From the NCBI GenBank assembly GCA_030038645.1, contig JASHSR010000285.1, positions 1 to 5,207 of the forward strand: 5,207 bases of DNA. Reading direction: 5' to 3'. Positions 1-5,100 of the stretch are shown here, piece after piece (within the stretch, counting starts at the first letter, position 1; the number at the start of each line of letters is the position of its first letter). This DNA comes from Gammaproteobacteria bacterium. GTDB taxonomy: Bacteria > Pseudomonadota > Gammaproteobacteria > Steroidobacterales > Steroidobacteraceae. The notes under the pieces were generated by a model that worked only from the letters and a program-made list of their open reading frames with translations, did not search any database and was not told where the DNA came from. The translations under genes and the position numbers were made by a program.

Positions 1-827
1 CCAAGGCGCAGGCGCTCGCGAAGCTCAGGGCCGTGCGCAACCGCATCGGCTATCCGCGGCATTGGCGCGACTACTCGACGCTGATCGTTCGGCGCGACGA
101 CTTCTACGGGAACGTCTCCCGGGCGCTGAGCTTCGAGTCGCACCGCGAGGCGGCGAAGATCGACCGGCCCGTCGACCGCGATGAGTGGGAGATTACCCCC
201 GCGACCGTCGACGCCTACTACGATCCGCAGCTCAACGCCATCAATTTCCCGGCCGCCGTGCTCATTCCGCCGCTCTTCGATGCGAGGATGGACGATGCGC
301 CGAACTACGGGGACACGGGCGGCACCATCGGCCACGAGCTGACCCACGGCTTCGACGATCAGGGACGGCTGTACGACGGCCGCGGAAACCTGCGCAATTG
401 GTGGACGCCGAGCGACGCGCACAAGTTCGCCGCGCGGGCGCGATGCATCCAGGACCAGTACGCGGGCTACACCGTCGTCGACCACATCAAGGTCAACGGC
501 GCGCTCACCGAGGGGGAGAACATCGCCGACTTGGGCGGCGAGATCCTCGCCTGGGCGGCCTGGAAGCAGCAGACGCGCGGCGTCGCGCTGCAGGACCGAG
601 ACGGCCTGACGCCCGAGCAGCGCTTCTTCGTCGGGTTCGCGCAGTGGGCTTGCACGAACGAGCGTCCCGAGAGACTGCGCGCGGACGCCGTCGTCGATCC
701 TCACTCGCCGGCGCGCTATCGAATCAACGGCGTCGTCGCCAACATGCCGGAGTTCGCGCGAGCCTTTCACTGCAAGGCCGGCCAGGCGCTGGTGAAGCCA
801 ACCGGCAAGGTGTGCAAGATCTGGTGA
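1..827 (+). CDS. M13 family (neprilysin/PepO-like) zinc metallopeptidase, C-terminal part, 5' truncated by window edge
   Basis: The reading frame is open from base 3 and the first visible residues (KLRAVRNRIGYP) already match the interior of M13 peptidases, so the GTG at 33 is not the true start. Numbering from that GTG as residue 1, the zinc motif HELTH is at 101-105 and the second motif ENIAD at 162-166 supplies the third zinc ligand (E162) and D166. The downstream HSP...R-x-N segment gives H224 and R230, matching the transition-state His and substrate-binding Arg of neprilysin. The protein ends in CKIW, like the CxxW terminus of the family, so the C-terminus is intact. These enzymes cut small peptides and usually sit in the periplasm or on a membrane; the N-terminal targeting part is outside the window. 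One oddity is D60 in DAYY, where the family normally has Asn (NAYY/NAFY). The gene converges on the CMD gene. Family assignment is very secure; substrate unknown. Confidence 0.95.
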   Translation, partial: KAQALAKLRAVRNRIGYPRHWRDYSTLIVRRDDFYGNVSRALSFESHREAAKIDRPVDRDEWEITPATVDAYYDPQLNAINFPAAVLIPPLFDARMDDAPNYGDTGGTIGHELTHGFDDQGRLYDGRGNLRNWWTPSDAHKFAARARCIQDQYAGYTVVDHIKVNGALTEGENIADLGGEILAWAAWKQQTRGVALQDRDGLTPEQRFFVGFAQWACTNERPERLRADAVVDPHSPARYRINGVVANMPEFARAFHCKAGQALVKPTGKVCKIW

Positions 828-829
828 CG

Positions 830-841
830 GACGCCGGCGTC
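830..841. repeat. 12-bp perfect palindrome just after the M13 stop codon
   Basis: GACGCCGGCGTC is a perfect palindrome starting three bases after the TGA stop of the peptidase gene. It is part of the short convergent gap and could add to RNA structure at the 3' end. In GC-rich DNA such palindromes also arise by chance. Confidence 0.3.
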
Positions 842-849
842 GGAGCTTC

Positions 850-875
850 GAGCACCCGGGCCGCTGGCGGTGCTC
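850..875. terminator. Candidate bidirectional hairpin between convergent genes
   Basis: GAGCACC (850-856) pairs perfectly with GGTGCTC (869-875), and an inner GCC (860-862) can pair with GGC (866-868) around a GCT loop. It lies in the 91-base gap between two converging genes, the usual place for a shared terminator. There is no T-tract on either side, so intrinsic termination is not demonstrated. It could instead be a 3'-end stabilising structure. Confidence 0.4.
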
Positions 876-900
876 CGGGCGCATAGGCCCTCCGGGCGCA
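873..900. repeat. 11-bp direct repeat in the convergent gap
   Basis: CTCCGGGCGCA occurs at 873-883 and again at 890-900. The two copies are 17 bases apart start to start, and the first overlaps the right arm of the hairpin at 850-875. No function is apparent. Confidence 0.35.
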
Positions 901-918
901 CACGTCCCGGCGCCGGAG

Positions 919-1497
919 CTACTCGCCGGAGTCGGTCCAGGGGGTCGAGGCGCCTGGCGGGAGCGGCGTACGCGCGACGTTCATGATCAGCGCGAGCAAG
1001 CCGTAATAGCCGCAGACGCCGCAGAGGTCGACGAGGCCGCCGTCGCCGAGAACTGCGAGCGCCGCAGCGTAGGTCGCGTCGCTCACCCGCCGCTCGCTGT
1101 GCAGCTCTGTGCAGAAATCGTAGACGGCCGCCTCGTCGGCCGGCAGCCCCTGGGGTCGCCGCCCCGCGGCGATGGCGGTGATGGTCGCCGCGGCAAGTCC
1201 GGCCTCGGCGGCGGCCGGCGCGTGAACGTGCCACTCGTACGCCTGGCGGAAGTGCCGGGCGGTCACGAGGATCGCGAGCTCGCGCAGCCTCGCAGGAATG
1301 GCGCTGTCGTAGCGCAGGTACTCGCCGAGCCGCTGCGCGCGGTCCATGAGCTCCGGACTGCGCAGCATCGGGACGAAGGGGCCGAACAGCGCCCCGCGCC
1401 GCCCGCGTACCAGCGCCTCGGCGGCGCGCCGCTGGGCGGGGCTCATCTCATCCGCGGGGATCGGGGGAAGGCGGTCGGAATCGGTTGGCATGGGCAT
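919..1497 (-). CDS. Carboxymuconolactone decarboxylase (CMD)-family protein
   Basis: A 192-residue protein if started at the ATG at 1497. The CMD-like core is the segment around residues 71-101 (ELAILVTARHF, then YEWHVH, then EAGL), followed by a C-terminal part near 155-181 (LVDLCGVCGYYGLLALIMN, PLPPG) typical of this subfamily. The family covers gamma-carboxymuconolactone decarboxylases of aromatic catabolism and AhpD-type peroxidase partners. By position, E73 and H92 match Glu118 and His137 of mycobacterial AhpD, but the AhpD Cys130/Cys133 pair is replaced by Q85 and E88. A CGVC motif instead appears at 159-162. No signal peptide is seen, so it is probably cytoplasmic. No clear ribosome binding site precedes either ATG (1497 or 1491). 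The frame stays open to a GTG at 1626, but that extension is Arg/Pro/Ala-rich low complexity and looks non-coding. Exact substrate unknown. Confidence 0.85.
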   Translation of the reverse strand: MPMPTDSDRLPPIPADEMSPAQRRAAEALVRGRRGALFGPFVPMLRSPELMDRAQRLGEYLRYDSAIPARLRELAILVTARHFRQAYEWHVHAPAAAEAGLAAATITAIAAGRRPQGLPADEAAVYDFCTELHSERRVSDATYAAALAVLGDGGLVDLCGVCGYYGLLALIMNVARTPLPPGASTPWTDSGE

Positions 1498-1509
1498 GAG
1501 TCGTCGCGC

Positions 1510-1531
1510 GGGTATCGGATAAAGAATACCC
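1510..1531. promoter_or_regulatory. Inverted repeat upstream of the CMD gene, possible operator
   Basis: GGGTAT (1510-1515) and ATACCC (1526-1531) form a perfect 6-bp inverted repeat around a 10-bp AT-richer centre, ending 13 bases before the CMD start at 1497. On the minus strand it contains TATTCT, a weak -10-like hexamer, with no convincing -35 at the right distance. The AT-rich island stands out from the very GC-rich surroundings. It may be a regulator binding site or core promoter for the CMD gene. Confidence 0.4.
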
Positions 1532-1575
1532 CTCGTGGCGAGCGGGCGTCTCGTCGCGGTCTGTCTCGCCGGCGG

Positions 1576-1595
1576 CGGCGCCGGCGACGGCGCCG
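1576..1595 (-). terminator. Strong GC hairpin downstream of the receptor gene
   Basis: CGGCGCCG (1576-1583) and its perfect complement (1588-1595) form an 8-bp stem with a 4-base loop, 18 bases past the receptor stop codon. There is no U-tract after it on the minus strand, so it may be a Rho-assisted 3' end, an RNA-stabilising structure or a partial attenuator that lowers expression of the CMD gene. The loop reads UCGC in receptor mRNA and GCGA (GNRA type) on the opposite strand. Confidence 0.4.
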
Positions 1596-1613
1596 GGCCC
1601 CGCCGCAAGGATC

Positions 1614-3932
1614 TCAGAAATCCCACTCCGCACCGCCGAACACGCCGCGCGAGGCTCCATATTGGGGCAGGAAGACTCCGATGCCCGTGCCGCTGCGGAT
1701 CTCGTAGACCTTGTCGAAGAGGTTGATCACATCGAGCCGCACCGTGAGCGGTCCCGCGCCGGCGATCGGGAAGGCGTGGCTCGCGCCGAGGTTGACCGTC
1801 GTGTAGCTCGGAGTGTGAGTGCCGTTCGGGATGATGAGGCCGCTCGGCAGAGCGAGGTCCTCGCGCAATCCGGTCCCGAAGAGCGCATCCGCGCTCAGGC
1901 GCGTTCCCCGCCAGGTGTAGGCGACGCCGCCGGAGGCGGACACCCGCTCCTCGTGATCCAGGGCGATGTAGTGGTCGGAGATGTAGGCGAGCTCCTGCTC
2001 GGTGAAGTTGAACTGCGAGGACACGACGTCCTTGCCTCTCGCGGTCTGAAACGAGAGATTGCCGTACGCGGAGAGCCGGCCGGCGGTGTAGTTGCTCGTG
2101 AGCTCGATCCCGCCGATCTTGCCGTAGCGGTAGTTGAACGGCGTGAGCACGATCGGGGCGCCGAACTGTCCCTCATCGAGCAGGTTGCGCACCGTCTCGT
2201 AGTAGCTGTCCACGCCGAGCGTGAGGGTTCGATCGAGGAGCCTCTGCTGCACGCCGAAGTCGTAGTAGTCCGACCGCTCCGCGACGGGCGCCGTGTCCTC
2301 CGTCACCGAGCCCGGCGGCAGGGCGGTCGTGCCGGCGAACTTGGTGAAGACCTCGCTGCCGATCAGCTCGAACGGCGGTGGCGTGAAGTAGCGCGAGTAG
2401 CCGGCGTGCACCGTCGTGTCGGGCAGCAGCTTCCACACGAGATTCACGCGCGGGCTCGCCTGGCTGCCGCTCGAGTAGGCGCTGTAGTGATCGAAGCGCA
2501 CGCCGTAATTGATCGTCACGGCCGAGAGCGCCTTCCACTCGTCCTGCAGGTACACGCTCTCGATCTGCTGGGATTGCGTGCCGTTGTCGATGACGGTGAA
2601 CGGCAGATCGCTCGTCTCGAGGCCCGCCGCGTCGACGGGCAGCACGAGCGAGGCCGTGTCGCTCGTCGAGCTGTCGTGCTGCAGATAGAAGCCGGCGCGC
2701 AGCGTGTGCGTGTCGCTCAGGCTGTACGAGCCGTCGGTCTGCCAGGCGGCGGCCGTATCCGATTTGAAGGCGCTCTGGGCGATGCCGTTGTAGAGCAGGT
2801 CGCCCGTCCAGTCCGGCGCGAAGTGCAGGCTCGTGTAGCGGGCGGAGAGCGAGGTCTGCCAGTTGAGCGCGCCCGCCGAGTGCTGCCAGCTCACGATCCC
2901 GTACTGGGTGAGCTCGTGCTGACTCTCGTCGAGGTTGTTGCTCAAGTAGTCGGTCACGCCGTTCACATCGAGGCCGAGCGTCGGCTGCAGGCCATGCTCG
3001 TCCGGAATCTGGAACTCGTCGTCCGAGCTGCCGGCGATGAGCGAGATCCGGTCGCTCGGATCGAGGATGTCTTCCAAGAAGGCGAATGCGTGACCCTGGG
3101 TCGAGTGATCGTGCAGGGGCTCGGAGCTCGCGTCCGGGGATTCGATGCCGAGATCGTTGTGCAGCAGATCGCCGGTGAGATAGTAGCTGAAGCTGCCGGC
3201 GCTGCCGCCGTACTCGAAGGAGGGCTCGATCGTGTCGTGGCTGCCCCCGTAGAGCGAGACGTAGCCGCCCGGCTCGAGCAGGCCGCTGTTGGTGGTGAGG
3301 TCGATGATGCCCGCGGTGTCGAGGCCATATTCGGCCGGCAGCGCTCCCGTCACCAGGCTCACGGAGGAGATCAGCCGCGGGTCGAGGGTCTGGCCGAAGA
3401 CACTGATGCCCTCGGGAATGATGATGCCGTTCAGCCGGTACTGCAGGTCGTTGTGATCCCCGCGCACATGGATCTGACCGAACGAGTCCTGCACCACGTC
3501 GGGTGCCTGCAGGAGGACCTGATTGAGCTGAACGTTCTGCCCGCCGGGCTCCGCCGCGATCGCCGCATTGCTGATCGTGTAGGTCGACGCCCCCGTCTGC
3601 GTCTCGATCCCGGACCGCGCGACGTTGAGCCGCCTTGCGGAGACGACGATGGTCTGTACCGCGCCGGCGTCGCCGGCGCTCGATGCGGCGCCTGCGCTCG
3701 ATGCGGCGCCTGCGGTCGTGCCGGCGCCGGGCCCGGCGCTGCTGCCGGAGGGGGCCGAATCGCTGGTTGACGCGATGGCGGGCGCGGCGGCGACGGTCGG
3801 TGTGGCGGCGACAGCCGGTGCGGCGGCGACGGCCGGTGCGGCGACAACGGCGGGTGCGGCGAGGATGGCCGGCACGGCGAGGATCGGCGCGCACAGGCCG
3901 GCTAATGTGAAGCGGGTCGCGGAATGAGGCAT
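1614..3932 (-). CDS. TonB-dependent outer-membrane receptor
   Basis: This 772-residue protein has an export-type hydrophobic N-terminus that runs directly into an Ala/Pro-rich repeat (17-52) and a Gly/Ser/Ala linker (about 59-91). A TonB-box-like stretch QTIVVSARR follows at about 93-101. The plug spans about 105-218 (QIHVRGDHNDLQYRLNG; GALPAEYG; IIDLTTNSG) and the rest is a 22-strand-type barrel. Barrel hallmarks include YLQDEWK at 461-467, GVRFD, the SRYFTPPP segment, NLFD at 737-740 and a terminal F772. It should bind a scarce ligand outside the cell and import it using TonB-ExbB-ExbD energy. There is no CarboxypepD-like N-terminal extension, no TonB-transducer signalling domain and no sigma/anti-sigma pair here. 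The start is supported by AGGA (3944-3941) 8 bases before ATG. It follows the small His/Cys protein gene by 133 bases. Ligand unknown: metal complex, vitamin or organic substrate all remain possible. Confidence 0.95.
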   Translation of the reverse strand: MPHSATRFTLAGLCAPILAVPAILAAPAVVAAPAVAAAPAVAATPTVAAAPAIASTSDSAPSGSSAGPGAGTTAGAASSAGAASSAGDAGAVQTIVVSARRLNVARSGIETQTGASTYTISNAAIAAEPGGQNVQLNQVLLQAPDVVQDSFGQIHVRGDHNDLQYRLNGIIIPEGISVFGQTLDPRLISSVSLVTGALPAEYGLDTAGIIDLTTNSGLLEPGGYVSLYGGSHDTIEPSFEYGGSAGSFSYYLTGDLLHNDLGIESPDASSEPLHDHSTQGHAFAFLEDILDPSDRISLIAGSSDDEFQIPDEHGLQPTLGLDVNGVTDYLSNNLDESQHELTQYGIVSWQHSAGALNWQTSLSARYTSLHFAPDWTGDLLYNGIAQSAFKSDTAAAWQTDGSYSLSDTHTLRAGFYLQHDSSTSDTASLVLPVDAAGLETSDLPFTVIDNGTQSQQIESVYLQDEWKALSAVTINYGVRFDHYSAYSSGSQASPRVNLVWKLLPDTTVHAGYSRYFTPPPFELIGSEVFTKFAGTTALPPGSVTEDTAPVAERSDYYDFGVQQRLLDRTLTLGVDSYYETVRNLLDEGQFGAPIVLTPFNYRYGKIGGIELTSNYTAGRLSAYGNLSFQTARGKDVVSSQFNFTEQELAYISDHYIALDHEERVSASGGVAYTWRGTRLSADALFGTGLREDLALPSGLIIPNGTHTPSYTTVNLGASHAFPIAGAGPLTVRLDVINLFDKVYEIRSGTGIGVFLPQYGASRGVFGGAEWDF
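3676..3711. repeat. Perfect 18-bp tandem duplication in the receptor linker
   Basis: GCGCTCGATGCGGCGCCT occurs twice head to tail (3676-3693 and 3694-3711), followed by another GCG. In the receptor frame it encodes two copies of AGAASS in the linker before the TonB box. The identity at all 18 bases, including third codon positions, suggests a recent slippage or duplication event that keeps the frame. Confidence 0.85.
3777..3884. repeat. Degenerate 18-bp tandem repeat, six units, in the receptor N-terminus
   Basis: The 108 bases encode six consecutive hexapeptides: ILAVPA, ILAAPA, VVAAPA, VAAAPA, VAATPT, VAAAPA (residues 17-52). The DNA units share a core of GGTGCGGCG with drift between copies. 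The array overlaps the hydrophobic part of the export signal and continues into the mature N-terminus. The unit length of 18 bp is the same as in the perfect duplication nearby, and any unit gain or loss would stay in frame. Confidence 0.8.
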
Positions 3933-3940
3933 GAATCTCG

Positions 3941-3944
3941 TCCT
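3941..3944 (-). promoter_or_regulatory. Ribosome binding site of the receptor gene
   Basis: AGGA on the minus strand ends 8 bases before the ATG at 3932. It supports that start; no other Met codon lies nearby in the receptor frame. Confidence 0.6.
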
Positions 3945-4056
3945 GATGAGCGAAGCGGCGCGCCCGATGAGCTGCGGCGCGCGCCCGGACGCGGCAAACG
4001 CTTCCGGAACGCCTCAATGCCGCGCGGCGCCCGATCGCTCGTGGCGCTGCTCATCG
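3942..4056. repeat. Repeated GATGAGC motifs in the leader between the small gene and the receptor
   Basis: CCTGATGAGC (3942-3951) and CCCGATGAGC (3963-3972) are direct repeats 21 bp apart, about two helix turns. The inverse, GCTCATCG, is at 4049-4056 and is perfectly complementary to CGATGAGC at 3965-3972. The arrangement could be a set of operator half-sites, or long-range pairing in the receptor mRNA leader. The proximal copy overlaps the receptor ribosome binding site. Function is inferred only. Confidence 0.35.
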
Positions 4057-4065
4057 AGGGAGTGC

Positions 4066-4389
4066 TTAGACTCGAGCGGGCGGAGGTCCGCGGCTGCGCG
4101 GGGTCGGCGCATCGGCGCCGACGATGTGATAGGCGGGATCGGGACTGCGGAGGAAGGTCGCGGGAGGGATGGTCGGCGACGAGGCGGAGCTGCTCACGGG
4201 ACTCGCGACTTGCGCGAACGCCTGGCAGGTGAGGCACTGGCTGTTGTCGACGAGCCCGTCGTTGCGGCTCACCTGCGCCTGGAGCGCGCGCCCGCTGTAA
4301 TAGGTGTGGCTCAGCTCGTGCAGCCAAGCGCCCTGCTCGGCAAGCAGCAGCAGGAGCGGAAAGGCCAGCGCCACGCTCAATCGACGCAT
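4066..4389 (-). CDS. Small exported His/Cys protein, function unknown, upstream of the TonB receptor
   Basis: A 107-residue product. The N-terminus has MRR followed by a hydrophobic stretch (residues 5-17, Leu-rich), reading as a signal peptide or membrane anchor. Directly after it comes HELSH (24-28), then CLTC (52-55) in a segment DNSQCLTCQAFAQV, and finally a Ser/Pro-rich tail. The HxxxH plus CxxC pattern resembles small uncharacterised periplasmic proteins found next to metal-related TonB receptors, some of DUF2946 type, but I cannot assign a family firmly. Although HELSH fits HExxH, the protein is far too short for a known metalloprotease fold. A metal-binding or redox role in the periplasm is an inference. 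No clear ribosome binding site precedes the ATG. It is the first gene of the minus-strand block, 133 bases before the receptor, and may be co-transcribed with it. The overlapping plus-strand frame (3931-4431) has no recognisable features. Confidence 0.65.
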   Translation of the reverse strand: MRRLSVALAFPLLLLLAEQGAWLHELSHTYYSGRALQAQVSRNDGLVDNSQCLTCQAFAQVASPVSSSASSPTIPPATFLRSPDPAYHIVGADAPTPRSRGPPPARV

Positions 4390-4480
4390 GTTCGCGAGGG
4401 GAGTCCGGTGGAGAAGCCGCTCGCAGTCTAGCTCAGCGAGCGAGGGGCGGGTATCGATGCATGTCTCAAGAAAGACTCCC

Positions 4481-4500
4481 TTGCAAGCCGTTGCAAGCCG
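4481..4500. repeat. 10-bp tandem repeat with TTGCAA palindromes in the divergent intergenic region
   Basis: TTGCAAGCCG is repeated exactly twice (4481-4490, 4491-4500) and followed by TT. Each copy contains the self-complementary hexamer TTGCAA, and the first is extended to the 8-bp palindrome CTTGCAAG (4480-4487). The spacing is one DNA helix turn, and the site lies between two divergent genes, 92 bases before the minus-strand start at 4389. This fits an operator for a dimeric regulator, or a -35-like element, but is unproven. Confidence 0.45.
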
Positions 4501-4550
4501 TTCGACCGGCGCGCAGGCGCTTTAGTTCCGGCAGCAGGGGCGCTGACTTA

Positions 4551-4578
4551 CCACGACCGCTCCGGTGGAGTATCGTGG
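4551..4578. promoter_or_regulatory. 28-base hairpin upstream of the DUF6152-type gene
   Basis: CCACGA (4551-4556) pairs with TCGTGG (4573-4578), and inside it CTCC (4560-4563) pairs with GGAG (4567-4570) around a GGT loop, with a small internal bulge. It lies 65 bases before the ATG at 4644. It could be a 5' leader structure or a protein-binding site. No U-tract follows on either strand, so a terminator role is unlikely. Confidence 0.35.
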
Positions 4579-4627
4579 CGACGGCCCGTTGCGGGAGCGG
4601 GTGGGGATGCCCCGCCGAGGGGCTTTG

Positions 4628-4635
4628 AGGGGGGA
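4628..4635 (+). promoter_or_regulatory. Ribosome binding site of the DUF6152-type gene
   Basis: AGGGGGGA lies 8 bases before the ATG at 4644, a purine-rich Shine-Dalgarno-like tract that supports this start over the earlier ATG at 4565 in another frame. Confidence 0.6.
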
Positions 4636-4643
4636 CTCACCGT

Positions 4644-5039
4644 ATGGCCGCTGCATTGCGAAAGCAACCGTGGCTCGCGCTCGCGCTCGCCGCCGTCGCG
4701 CCCGCCGGTTTCGCTCATCACTCGGTGGGCGGGGAGTTCAACGTTCACCAGAAATTGACCCTCACCGGCGTCGTCTCGTCGATCGAGTGGGCGAATCCAC
4801 ACATCTACATTCATTTCGACGTGAAGGGTCCCGGGGGCTCGGTGGCCGAATGGCGGCTCGAGACGGTGCCAGTCGCGATGATGCGCAAGGCGGGCCTCAC
4901 CAAGGCCATGCTGTTGGGCAACGCCGAGAGGGCGACGGTCGACATCTATCCGGCCCGGGACGGAACGCCGCATCTCGGCTACATGCTGAAGATCACGTAC
5001 GAGGACGGCCACCACTACCAATTCGCGCCCGACAAGTGA
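4644..5039 (+). CDS. DUF6152-type exported protein
   Basis: A 131-residue product with an N-terminal signal peptide: Lys at 7, a hydrophobic Leu/Ala core at about 10-22, and a likely cleavage after PAGFA so that the mature protein starts HHSVGGEF. The mature part carries LTLTGVVSSIEWANPHIYIHFDV, written here as key residues: LTGVV, then EW-NPH, then a D-V-K turn. This matches DUF6152 proteins, which typically begin AHHS and contain a TG-V-EW-NPH core in a small beta-sandwich. The later segment EWRLETVPVAMMRKAGL also fits the family. The fold has no established function; the conserved His-His at the mature N-terminus and NPH hint at metal binding, which is speculation. It is transcribed away from the receptor block and followed 61 bases later by another exported protein gene, probably in one operon. 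Confidence 0.85.
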   Translation: MAAALRKQPWLALALAAVAPAGFAHHSVGGEFNVHQKLTLTGVVSSIEWANPHIYIHFDVKGPGGSVAEWRLETVPVAMMRKAGLTKAMLLGNAERATVDIYPARDGTPHLGYMLKITYEDGHHYQFAPDK

Positions 5040-5044
5040 TGGGA

Positions 5045-5067
5045 GCGCGCGGGTCGCGCGCGGACCC
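5045..5067 (+). other. Two mutually exclusive small hairpins between the DUF6152-type gene and the next gene
   Basis: GCGCGC (5045-5050) can pair with GCGCGC (5056-5061) around a 5-base loop. Alternatively GGGTC (5051-5055) can pair with GACCC (5063-5067). Both cannot form at once. The site starts five bases after the stop codon and ends before the next ribosome binding site. It may protect the upstream mRNA or tune the downstream gene. Confidence 0.3.
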
Positions 5068-5088
5068 TCGCCGACAGGCTCGTACCCG

Positions 5089-5094
5089 AGGAGG
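5089..5094 (+). promoter_or_regulatory. Strong ribosome binding site for the gene at 5101
   Basis: AGGAGG is a perfect Shine-Dalgarno sequence 6 bases before the ATG at 5101. It is the strongest such site in the window and the main support for the partial gene that follows. Confidence 0.75.
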
Positions 5095-5100
5095 CGCACC

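Noticed and set aside
1498..1626. Longer start for the CMD protein at the GTG at 1626, overlapping the receptor gene by 13 bases
   Set aside because: The extra 43 residues are low-complexity Arg/Pro/Ala with no family similarity, and they run through the hairpin and the AT-rich dyad; the ATG at 1497 fits the family better.
1614..3847. Long open frames on both strands across the receptor gene (for example 1662-3770 plus and 2173-4017 minus)
   Set aside because: Their products are Arg/Ala-rich without recognisable domains, as expected from out-of-frame reading of GC-rich coding DNA; the receptor frame has full-length family features.
3777..3884. CRISPR array
   Set aside because: The repeats are contiguous 18-bp units without spacers and encode a regular hexapeptide in the receptor frame.
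3933..4065. Cobalamin or other riboswitch in the receptor leader
   Set aside because: The 133-base leader has no recognisable B12-box or other known aptamer core and is short for a cobalamin riboswitch.
4066..4389. HELSH in the small protein as a zinc protease active site
   Set aside because: The protein is only 107 residues, the motif follows the hydrophobic segment directly, and no third ligand or protease fold is visible. It is better read as a possible metal-binding HxxxH.
4441..4486. Minus-strand sigma-70 promoter with TTGCAA as -35, or TTGAGA at 4469-4464 as -35
   Set aside because: At 17-base spacing the -10 positions read CATGCA and CCCTCG, neither close to TATAAT.
4543..4576. Plus-strand promoter CTGACT ... 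TATCGT before the DUF6152-type gene
   Set aside because: The spacer is 22 bases and both hexamers are poor matches, so it was not listed as a promoter.
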